Shown here: one piece after another, positions 1-5,192 of the stretch
Layout of the letters: the number at the start of each line of letters is the position of its first letter
Position numbering within the stretch: position 1 is the first letter of the stretch
Assembly (NCBI GenBank): GCA_937894825.1
Contig: CALCQT010000266.1
Location: 1-5,192, forward strand
Source: an uncultured Anaerolineaceae bacterium
GTDB lineage: Bacteria > Chloroflexota > Anaerolineae > Anaerolineales > Anaerolineaceae
Direction of reading: 5' to 3'
DNA: 5,192 nt
Position numbers and translations under genes: made by a program
Notes under the pieces: generated by a model
The model's database searches: none
Told to the model about the DNA's origin: nothing
What the model saw: the letters and a program-made list of their open reading frames with translations, nothing else

Positions 1-464
1 ACCGGAATGACCGCATCCGCTGTTTTGCCCCACCCCAGCGTGACCGGATCAATCGCCAGCAGTATCGCCAGCGCCAGCCGTTTCCGAGCCGGGAGACAAT
101 CGGAAAAGAAAAGCGGCAGACAAACCAGCGCAAAACCGGTCAGCGCCGGAAAGAAACGGGCGAAAAAGTCCGAAGTGCCGAAAAAAGAAAAAATGCCCGC
201 GGTGATCAGGACGTACAATGGCTGCGTGATCTCCGCTGCTTCCCCGCCCTGTGAAACATTCAGCGCCTGAAGCGCCAGCGAGGACTCATGTTCAGACAGC
301 GGCGTCGATCCCAGTGCGACCAGCCGCAGGAGCAAGGCAGCGAGAATCACCAGCGGCATTGCCGCCGTAACCCAACGCAAACCGGTTCCCGTCTCGCCTG
401 TTTTCTGTTTCCCCGCAAAAGGAACACGCCAGGGGTTTGTGTCAGACACTATTCTATTTTCCAT
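1..464 (-). CDS. ArnT/PMT-like (Agl23-like) membrane glycosyltransferase, N-terminal part only
   Basis: Seen: the minus-strand frame from the ATG at 464-462 is open to the left edge, giving 154 residues without a stop. A polar N-terminus (1-30) precedes a first membrane segment (about 31-51). The sequence RLVALGSTPLSEHES (47-61) then starts an outer loop, followed by hydrophobic segments at about 82-96, 105-120 and 128-142. TSDFFARFFPALTG (97-110) matches the usual 'xSxxxAR.PAL.G' of family-39-type proteins. Known: in GT-C enzymes of the PMT/ArnT type, an acidic residue in this first loop is catalytic, and TIGR03663 (Agl23) proteins occur in the same genomes as YYY proteins, often nearby. Inferred: a polyprenyl-phosphate-sugar-dependent glycosyltransferase or a related membrane protein, with E58 or E60 at the acidic position. 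The start is fixed by an AGGAGA nine bases upstream; there is no other in-frame start nearby. The C-terminal part is outside the window, so the exact subfamily is uncertain. Confidence 0.82.
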   Translation of the reverse strand, partial: MENRIVSDTNPWRVPFAGKQKTGETGTGLRWVTAAMPLVILAALLLRLVALGSTPLSEHESSLALQALNVSQGGEAAEITQPLYVLITAGIFSFFGTSDFFARFFPALTGFALVCLPLFFSDCLPARKRLALAILLAIDPVTLGWGKTADAVIP

Positions 465-473
465 ATCGATTCA

Positions 474-479
474 TCTCCT
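474..479 (-). promoter_or_regulatory. Shine-Dalgarno AGGAGA for the gene starting at 464
   Basis: On the minus strand AGGAGA is followed by nine bases and then the ATG at 464-462. This is close to the ideal core and spacing and decides the start. An ATG at 475-473 overlaps this motif but is in another frame and meets a stop after a few codons. Confidence 0.85.
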
Positions 480-512
480 GCCATCTTTCGGCGTTGTCTC
501 CGTCCTCAATCG

Positions 513-524
513 TATTAATTAATA
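513..524. repeat. Perfect AT-only 12-bp palindrome
   Basis: TATTAATTAATA reads the same on both strands. It lies in the AT-rich stretch (about 508-540), 49 bases upstream of the ATG at 464, next to the candidate -10 region. It could be an operator half-site pair, or merely a by-product of AT-rich promoter DNA; nothing in the window names a regulator. Confidence 0.4.
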
Positions 525-553
525 TATCAGTTAATATTTGATCCGCGTGTCAA
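524..553 (-). promoter_or_regulatory. Candidate sigma70-type promoter for the gene at 464
   Basis: On the minus strand a perfect -35 hexamer TTGACA (complement of 548-553) is followed after 18 bases by TGATAT (complement of 524-529), which matches only 3 of 6 consensus -10 bases. A better -10, TATATT (complement of 521-526), lies at 21 bases, which is too far. The -35 lies inside the left inverted repeat of the hairpin element, so the element may supply half of this promoter. The predicted start would leave a leader of roughly 50 bases that includes the AGGAGA. This is suggestive only. Confidence 0.3.
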
Positions 554-563
554 AAGTAAAATT
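547..563. repeat. Left terminal inverted repeat of the hairpin element
   Basis: Its outer 11 bases GTGTCAAAAGT and inner AATT match the reverse complement of 686-702, with a two-base mismatch between the two blocks. Read outward on the minus strand it contains TTGACA. Confidence 0.7.
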
Positions 564-586
564 TTCTCTTTACGACGGATCGAAAC

Positions 587-605
587 GGGAGCGCGATGCG
601 CTCCC
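587..605. repeat. Hairpin module 1
   Basis: GGGAGCGC (587-594) and GCGCTCCC (598-605) form a perfect 8-bp stem with the three-base loop GAT. On the minus strand no T-run follows, so it is not a standard intrinsic terminator for the gene ending at 757. Confidence 0.85.
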
Positions 606-624
606 CTACTCGGGCGCCTCGTAG

Positions 625-645
625 GGACAGGGCAATGCCCTGTCC
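625..645. repeat. Hairpin module 2
   Basis: GGACAGGGC (625-633) and GCCCTGTCC (637-645) form a perfect 9-bp stem with the three-base loop AAT. It begins one base after the GTAG of the joining inverted pair, and only one base separates it from module 3. Confidence 0.85.
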
Positions 646-646
646 G

Positions 647-673
647 GTCCATCTGCGCGAAGCGCAGGTGGAC
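647..673. repeat. Hairpin module 3
   Basis: GTCCATCTGCGC (647-658) pairs with 662-673 around the loop GAA, giving a 12-bp stem. The single imperfect position (T652 opposite G668) is a G-U wobble in RNA made from the plus strand, but an A-C mismatch in RNA made from the minus strand. Confidence 0.85.
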
Positions 674-685
674 GCCACAAACGAC

Positions 686-702
686 AATTCGACTTTTGAC
701 AC
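686..702. repeat. Right terminal inverted repeat of the hairpin element
   Basis: AATT, CG, then ACTTTTGACAC; the inverted partner of 547-563. Read outward on the plus strand it contains TTGACA at 696-701, pointing toward the 3' end of the gene that stops at 757, but no -10 lies at suitable spacing. Confidence 0.7.
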
Positions 703-756
703 CTCTATCCATATGATCCGGATGACAAAGGATATAATCCTGCCTGGCTTAGCCCA

Positions 757-3348
757 TCAATAAACCTGGTAGATCCGGCAATTGCCGGAAGAAAACACCA
801 GCGTCAAATTCGCGCTGAATTTTTGCTCCTGAACAGTGTAAGCGCCACGCTCGGCCGAACCGATGAAAATATAACGGACCTGATAGTGCGCAATCAATTC
901 GCTGGCAGTCGCCCAGCTGCGCGATTCGTAGAGTTGGCGCACATCCTCCTCGCGGGTACCGATTTCCGTGTAACCGCCGCGCCACTGGGACTCATGATTC
1001 TTCGGCCCCAGAATGGCCGGCAGCCCAGAAAACGTGCTGACCGCGTTATCGGAAGTATAACTGGAGCCTACTTTTTCCGTCACAACACCCGGTTCCGCCT
1101 GACGCAGCCATTCGATCCCGGCCCAGTCGTCCGGACGGCTGCGTTCCAGGAATTCCGCACCGTTGAGTGTCAGATTTTGCGCTCCGGCAGCCACTTTCTG
1201 GCTGAAGGATTCCGCACGCGTCAGAATGCCCCAGAACGGATAGACCAGTGCGGAGAGAAGCAGGGCAACCGTCCCAAGATTGACCAGAACACGTGTGAAC
1301 CCGGAAAGCGAACGGTTGAGCCGCGCCCAAAGATAGGCCGCACTCAATCCCAATAGAATCCAGGCCTGATAATAGAATTTGAAAATCGTGTTCATACGCC
1401 AGCCGAACAAATCCCGCAGATAGAAGAATTCTGGGATGACAATCAGCCCGAAACCGACCAGCAGCAGGATGGCGGCAAAATTATCCGAAGCGCACAGCAC
1501 CTTATTTTCCGCGCCAACCGCTTCCGCCGTCACAGCCGGCGCCTGAGGCTCGCGAACAAAGGTCGAAAGGATCGCCGTTGCCGCCGCCAGCGCCCCGAAT
1601 AACAGCATCATGGTCGGCAGCGTTTCGAGCCGCCGGATCAGGAATCCCAGCAAAGGCGCTTCGGAATTCAGCGCACCCTGGCTTTCGGCATAGACTGAGC
1701 CTCCCAGTTGCATGGCCGCGCCAATCCGATTGAGCAGCACGTTCCCGGATGCCTGTAATGAAGGGCCGAGATCATTGAAACCGATCAGCATGCCAAACAG
1801 GAGTGTCGACAGAAGAAAGAGCGCAAAGAAAACGATCCCGGCAATTTTCAGCCAATGCCCATAGGCGCTTCGGCTGGTTTTCATCGCGGAGCTGTGCAGC
1901 CAAACCAGCACCGGGAAAAGGAATAGACCGAACATGATCACCAGATGAATCGTACGGGTAGTGAACACCCCACTCGGAATAATGCCGCTGGCCTGGCTGG
2001 AGAGCCCCAGTAAAAACAGCCAGAACAGCAAAATACAGGCGATCCCTAATGAAAATACCGAACCAATGACGGTCCACAACAATTCCCGGGTCCATCCGCT
2101 CACCCGCCACAGCGCCACGATCATTGCACCGCAATACAACAGGAAATAAAACGGAAAATCCCAAGTATTCATGAAGATCAATGCGCCGATACAAAAGGCC
2201 GCAAACCAGAAATCCGGCGATCGCAGAAACCGCAGCACCTTGCCGGCATTGTGAATCGAAAATCCGTCAGCGAACGCGCCGGAAATGTTCAGTCCCCAAA
2301 ATACCGCACCGGAATCCCGGCGCAGAATCTGATAAAAAACATTCAGCGCGGCGGCAATCGCCAGCATCGCAAAGGGGATCCCCAGCACATGCGGATGCAA
2401 ATCGCCCAAGTAAAACGAGAAGAACGGGAATTCGTCAATGATCTCTTTGTTGATCCCATCCAACCGTGTGTCCGAGATAACACGGGATGCCCGCCACCAC
2501 CAGATGCCCGGCCGCAGCGTCGGATTGAAGGACGGCTCGCGGGCAGGCGCCTGGATCAGCTCCTGCAGGTTCAGCCACTCCCAAAAGGCCGAACTGCCAT
2601 CGGCGTTGCGGAAAAGCCCGCGGGCATGCAGCACTTCGAACAGCCCTTCCAAATTCCCGCTCAACAGAACGAAAACAGGTGCGCACCAGGCCCAGACCTG
2701 ATGTTTCAAACGCGGCAGCAGTTCGGAATCATGCGACAGCAGATCATGGACCAGCTCAAAAGCCGCCGCAGCTGCCATACCGTAGGTGGTGGCCAACATC
2801 AGGTTGAAACCGGCGGCGGACGCCACGCTGGAAACCCGGATCAGCAGTGCGCTCAGGATATAGCCGAAATAATAATAGGAGATTCCATAGCCGGACAGCC
2901 AGGAGTCATGCGGTGGAAAATCATCCGAACGAAGAATGCCGTTGATGAAGGTCATCTCCATCGGTTTTTCGGTGCCGGAAATGGCCGGATCCGCCAGCCG
3001 GAACATCAGAATCAACCCGAAAGCGGCAAAAAACAGAATCAGCAACCGCAGCGTGTGCCGCCCATTCAGGCACAGCCAATCGCGCAAATCGAATCTGTGC
3101 CGCATCAGACACCAGCCGGAAATCGCGCCGCAGGCCAACAGACCCATCATCACCCCGCCGCTGCCGGCGCCCGTCAGCCCCAGCATGGCGAACAGCCAAT
3201 AGAAATAGCCGCTGAGGATCAGGCCGAGTGGCAGCGCAAAACCGCCGCCCCGTCCGGGCAGGAAGCGCAGAAAATGAAAGGCGATTGGATATCCGAGGAC
3301 GCCGAAAAAAGCCAGTGCCAACAGCCAACGAAGAAGTTCTATGATCAA
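757..3348 (-). CDS. DUF2298 / Chlor_Arch_YYY family integral membrane protein, complete
   Basis: Seen: 863 residues with about 16 hydrophobic segments (for example about 4-29, 36-58, 61-82, 100-117, 178-203, 318-338, 423-448, 498-524, 684-707). The family signature YYYxG is at 158-162. Ahead of it is an acidic outer loop, with E127, E131, D142, D143 and D148 in the stretch up to PPHDSWLSG. Further conserved blocks are SGNL (230-233), WWWRASR (283-289), EFPFFSF (306-312), GDLHPH (315-320), NTWDFP (394-399) and RMNTIFKFYYQAW (651-663). A soluble C-terminal domain (about 711-863) has GLP at 775 and ERGxYT at 833-838. Known: single-copy YYY proteins are 700-900 residues long, so this is full length; function is unknown. 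Inferred: a GT-C-like membrane glycosyltransferase or partner of one, with the C-terminal domain on the outer face. The start is TTG at 3348-3346, chosen because AAAGGA lies nine bases upstream, no other in-frame start codon occurs before the stop at 3372-3370, and the first membrane helix begins at once. It lies 28 bases after a paralogue and is probably co-transcribed with it. Confidence 0.93.
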   Translation of the reverse strand: MIIELLRWLLALAFFGVLGYPIAFHFLRFLPGRGGGFALPLGLILSGYFYWLFAMLGLTGAGSGGVMMGLLACGAISGWCLMRHRFDLRDWLCLNGRHTLRLLILFFAAFGLILMFRLADPAISGTEKPMEMTFINGILRSDDFPPHDSWLSGYGISYYYFGYILSALLIRVSSVASAAGFNLMLATTYGMAAAAAFELVHDLLSHDSELLPRLKHQVWAWCAPVFVLLSGNLEGLFEVLHARGLFRNADGSSAFWEWLNLQELIQAPAREPSFNPTLRPGIWWWRASRVISDTRLDGINKEIIDEFPFFSFYLGDLHPHVLGIPFAMLAIAAALNVFYQILRRDSGAVFWGLNISGAFADGFSIHNAGKVLRFLRSPDFWFAAFCIGALIFMNTWDFPFYFLLYCGAMIVALWRVSGWTRELLWTVIGSVFSLGIACILLFWLFLLGLSSQASGIIPSGVFTTRTIHLVIMFGLFLFPVLVWLHSSAMKTSRSAYGHWLKIAGIVFFALFLLSTLLFGMLIGFNDLGPSLQASGNVLLNRIGAAMQLGGSVYAESQGALNSEAPLLGFLIRRLETLPTMMLLFGALAAATAILSTFVREPQAPAVTAEAVGAENKVLCASDNFAAILLLVGFGLIVIPEFFYLRDLFGWRMNTIFKFYYQAWILLGLSAAYLWARLNRSLSGFTRVLVNLGTVALLLSALVYPFWGILTRAESFSQKVAAGAQNLTLNGAEFLERSRPDDWAGIEWLRQAEPGVVTEKVGSSYTSDNAVSTFSGLPAILGPKNHESQWRGGYTEIGTREEDVRQLYESRSWATASELIAHYQVRYIFIGSAERGAYTVQEQKFSANLTLVFSSGNCRIYQVY

Positions 3349-3377
3349 TTCAGTCTTTCCTTTATATCTCTATCCAT
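3345..3377 (-). other. Ten-codon reading frame bridging the two YYY genes
   Basis: The stop TGA of the upstream gene (3379-3377) shares its last base with an ATG (3377-3375), forming TGATG. That ATG opens a frame encoding MDRDIKERLN, which ends in a TGA at 3347-3345. This stop overlaps the TTG start of the next gene (3348-3346). It may be a translational relay by re-initiation, or an accident in a short junction. The small peptide itself is not claimed to have a function. Confidence 0.3.
3358..3363 (-). promoter_or_regulatory. Shine-Dalgarno AAAGGA supporting the TTG start at 3348
   Basis: On the minus strand AAAGGA is followed by nine bases and then TTG (3348-3346). As no ATG or GTG lies in this frame between the upstream stop and the first membrane helix, this site decides the start of the 863-residue protein. 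Confidence 0.75.
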
Positions 3378-5192
3378 CACCGCACGCGGTAAATCTCCGT
3401 ATCCTCATTCTGGTAAACACGATCCCAATACACACCGTCGCCGGCGGCAAAAGCCGCGATGCCATCCGCCGTATAAAGCCCGCGTTCCATCTGCCCGACG
3501 ATAATATACGCCACATCATATTCCCGCAGAAAAACCATTTTTTCTTCCGGCATAGGTGAATTATAAAACGCTTCCACCGCATTGACGCGCTCCCAGACCT
3601 GGTCGGACATCGGTCCGCGCTGCTGGCGCTGGTGATAATTCCAGCCCACCACCCCCGGCAGACCGGTATAGACCGTATAACGTGAGCCCCATTTGTACTC
3701 CGTGGCGTGCCCCTCGACGATGACCGGCGAGCCGGAAACGTTGTCCTGCATCCAACGAATCGCGTCATAATCCTGCGAGAGATCCATCAGAAACCCATCC
3801 TGAAAAAACTGCGAGGTCTGCATATAGGCCATACCGTCCAGCGTGTGCGGCGCTGCGGTCGACATGCGGTCCCGGATCTTATCGACGGATGCGAAAATCG
3901 GATAAGCAGCCGTCCCGATCAGCAGTACCGCCGCCAGAAACTGCCAGACGCCTACCGATGAGGATGACGCCCGTTCGCCCGCGCCACGCCGGGTCCGTTT
4001 GAAGCAAAACACCGCCCCGAAGGCAGCCGGAAGCGAAAAAATCACCCAGGCCTGCAGATAAAGCTTGAACACCATGTTCATCCGGCCCAGATCGCCACGC
4101 AGGCTGAAAAACTCCACGAACAGCGTGATGAACAACCCGGAGCCGACCAGAAAAAACAGCGCGCGTTTTCCCAGGGACGTATCCCCGCGCAGAAGCAATA
4201 AAAGGGACCAGACCATCAGCGGCAGCGCGGTCCAGCCAATCCAGACGCCGCGAATCGCACAATATGCCAGGGCGCAGAGGATAAACAGCCCCGCCGCCAT
4301 CAGCGGAATCCGCCGCGCAGCCAGCATGCGGCGGAAATCAACATAGCGCACCACGTGCATCCAATCTTTCGTCTCCAACGCGTACCAACTGATGATCAGA
4401 AAGAGGAAAAGCCCCCAATGCATCCAATAGGACCACAGCGGCGTGCGATCGCCCTGCCAGACATTGATCCCCATCTCGCGGGAATTCGTTTGCAAATAAG
4501 GCAGATACAACAAAATAGTCAACCCGCACAGCAGCAGAACGGAGAACGTCGCCGAGAGCAGCTTTTGTATCCTCGTGTCAGCGTCAGCGATCGATCGGAA
4601 CCGGAAAAGCGGACGCCTCAGTCCCACACCAATCAAAAGCACCACTGCCAGCAACAGATACGTCGGTGTGTCCCAGGTGTTGGTCGGGATCAATGCCCCG
4701 ATGATCAGGGTACCGGCAAGCAGTGGTACCAGCGCCTGCCAGAATCCGGTCTGCTTTGCCTCATCAGAGCGGCGCAGCAACGCCGCCATCCAGACCAGCG
4801 CCAAAACCGTAAGCGGCAGCGCGAACAGATGCGCATGCGGATCGCCATAGAGAAAAGTGAAAAATGGGAACTCGGTGATCGGTTCGCCGGGGATGGCCCG
4901 GCTCGGCAGCCAGTACCAGTCTCCGGGATAAAGCGGCAGCGTCTGGCCGCCGATCAGCCTCCCAATGCCGGTGAAAAAGAAGATCACCGCCTTCAGCCCG
5001 CTGATTTCAGCCCCGGCCGCGCCCAATTCCGTCAACTTTGTCAGAATAATCTTAATCGTGCCCAGGTTCCCCAGCACCTGCATCAGCAGCACCGCTGCCA
5101 AACCGGTCCGCACCGCACCGGAGTTTCCCTTCGAGTCATCAAACTTTCGTTTGGCCGCGGCATAGATTCCCGCGCCGGCGGAAAACGCGCCC
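3377..5192 (-). CDS. DUF2298 / YYY family integral membrane protein, N-terminal part missing
   Basis: Seen: the frame is open from the right edge to the TGA at 3379-3377, giving 604 visible residues (counted from the first full codon at 5191). The GTG at 5113 is an internal valine, not a credible start, because the open frame and the alignment to the paralogue continue upstream of it. Conserved blocks follow the same order as in the 863-residue neighbour: LGNL (40-43), YWLPSR (93-98), EFPFFTF (107-113), GDPHAH (116-121), NTWDTP (171-176) and GRMNMVFKLYLQAW (369-382). About ten further hydrophobic segments and a soluble C-terminal domain (about 434-604) follow; the latter has GLP at 510 and ERGxYT at 569-574. 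The YYY motif itself would lie in the missing part, as would an estimated 200 or so residues. Known: the family's function is unknown; two-copy YYY proteins exist. Inferred: a GT-C-like membrane protein acting with the adjacent paralogue, first gene of the two in the transcript as far as visible. Confidence 0.9.
   Translation of the reverse strand, partial: GAFSAGAGIYAAAKRKFDDSKGNSGAVRTGLAAVLLMQVLGNLGTIKIILTKLTELGAAGAEISGLKAVIFFFTGIGRLIGGQTLPLYPGDWYWLPSRAIPGEPITEFPFFTFLYGDPHAHLFALPLTVLALVWMAALLRRSDEAKQTGFWQALVPLLAGTLIIGALIPTNTWDTPTYLLLAVVLLIGVGLRRPLFRFRSIADADTRIQKLLSATFSVLLLCGLTILLYLPYLQTNSREMGINVWQGDRTPLWSYWMHWGLFLFLIISWYALETKDWMHVVRYVDFRRMLAARRIPLMAAGLFILCALAYCAIRGVWIGWTALPLMVWSLLLLLRGDTSLGKRALFFLVGSGLFITLFVEFFSLRGDLGRMNMVFKLYLQAWVIFSLPAAFGAVFCFKRTRRGAGERASSSSVGVWQFLAAVLLIGTAAYPIFASVDKIRDRMSTAAPHTLDGMAYMQTSQFFQDGFLMDLSQDYDAIRWMQDNVSGSPVIVEGHATEYKWGSRYTVYTGLPGVVGWNYHQRQQRGPMSDQVWERVNAVEAFYNSPMPEEKMVFLREYDVAYIIVGQMERGLYTADGIAAFAAGDGVYWDRVYQNEDTEIYRVR

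Larger units (their letters stand above)
547..702. mobile_element. MITE-like palindromic element, 156 bp, with terminal inverted repeats and three hairpins
   Basis: Seen: the left end 547-563 and right end 686-702 are inverted copies of each other, 15 of 17 bases identical, with an unbroken 11-base match GTGTCAAAAGT / ACTTTTGACAC at the outer tips. Between them are three successive hairpins with three-base loops (587-605, 625-645, 647-673). A shorter inverted pair, CCCTAC (604-609) and GTAGGG (621-626), joins the first two. The element holds no plausible protein gene. Its position between two co-directional genes, 54 bases after the stop at 757, fits a non-autonomous inserted element. Inferred: a MITE- or REP-like repeat mobilised in trans by an enzyme not present here. 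A TGATCCG copy occurs on either side (539-545 and 714-720), but the right copy is 11 bases from the repeat tip, so a target duplication is not proven. Genome copy number cannot be judged from one window. Confidence 0.65.

Noticed and set aside
7..518. Two short plus-strand open frames (7-270 and 288-518)
   Set aside because: They are antisense to the Agl23-like gene, which has a good Shine-Dalgarno, membrane segments and family-like motifs; the plus-strand products look random.
547..702. CRISPR array or integron attachment site
   Set aside because: The three hairpins differ in sequence and have no spacer-repeat periodicity, no neighbouring cas or integrase gene was seen, and the terminal inverted repeats fit a MITE-like element better.
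527..712. Minus-strand open frame of 61 codons
   Set aside because: It lies almost entirely in the hairpin element and translates the inverted repeats. Such frames in palindromic repeats are usually spurious, and it has no recognisable protein pattern.
696..738. Plus-strand promoter from TTGACA (696-701) and TATAAT (733-738)
   Set aside because: Both hexamers are perfect, but the spacer is 31 bases, far beyond the usable range; at 16-18 bases there is no -10-like sequence.
729..741. AGGAT-ATA-ATCCT inverted repeat after the stop at 757, as a terminator
   Set aside because: A 5-bp AT-rich stem followed on the minus strand by only a short T-run is too weak to call a terminator.
823..1356. Plus-strand open frame (177 codons)
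   Set aside because: Antisense to the C-terminal part of the YYY gene, whose motifs are clear; no domain and no convincing ribosome site seen.
2251..3504. Long plus-strand open frame (417 codons)
   Set aside because: It is antisense to the complete YYY gene and the junction. Its product is a low-hydrophobicity, Q/R/P-rich sequence with no recognisable domain, typical of the shadow of a GC-rich membrane-protein gene.
5111..5113. GTG at 5113 as the start of the right-hand YYY gene
   Set aside because: The frame stays open to the window edge, a start here would remove the YYY-motif half of the family domain, and no suitable Shine-Dalgarno was noted in front of it.

Overview
The window looks like a stretch of bacterial chromosome from the Chloroflexota, most likely an Anaerolineae-type lineage. 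The basis is two tandem genes for very hydrophobic proteins of the DUF2298 / 'Chlor_Arch_YYY' family, which is known mainly from Chloroflexi and some archaea. A third gene beside them encodes an ArnT/PMT-like (Agl23-like) membrane protein, a class known to travel with YYY proteins. The taxon is an inference from gene content only; there is no rRNA or other marker here.

Layout: all real genes lie on the minus strand, so transcription runs from right to left. From 5192 down to 3377 is the 3' part of a YYY-family gene whose N-terminal coding part lies outside the window. After a 28-base gap comes a complete YYY-family gene (3348 to 757, 863 residues, TTG start with a good Shine-Dalgarno). Then follows a 292-base intergenic region (756-465). 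It holds a compact palindromic element (547-702) with 17-bp terminal inverted repeats and three tandem three-base-loop hairpins, then an AT-rich stretch with a candidate promoter. The third gene starts at 464 with a strong Shine-Dalgarno and runs off the left edge; only its first 154 residues are visible.

Function: all three products look like multi-pass GT-C-type membrane proteins, probably acting on lipid-linked sugars or on cell-envelope glycans at the outer face of the membrane. The biochemical role of the YYY family is unknown. The two YYY paralogues share the whole core and a C-terminal soluble domain, so they may work as a pair. They would then be a split version of the two-copy YYY proteins known in the family. 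The third gene may belong to the same pathway, but the inserted element separates it and may give it its own promoter.

The most interesting points are the tandem YYY pair plus Agl23-like gene, the MITE-like hairpin element whose inverted repeat carries an outward-facing TTGACA, and the TGATG / ten-codon / TTG junction between the two YYY genes. I saw no CRISPR array, tRNA, rRNA, integrase or transposase gene.
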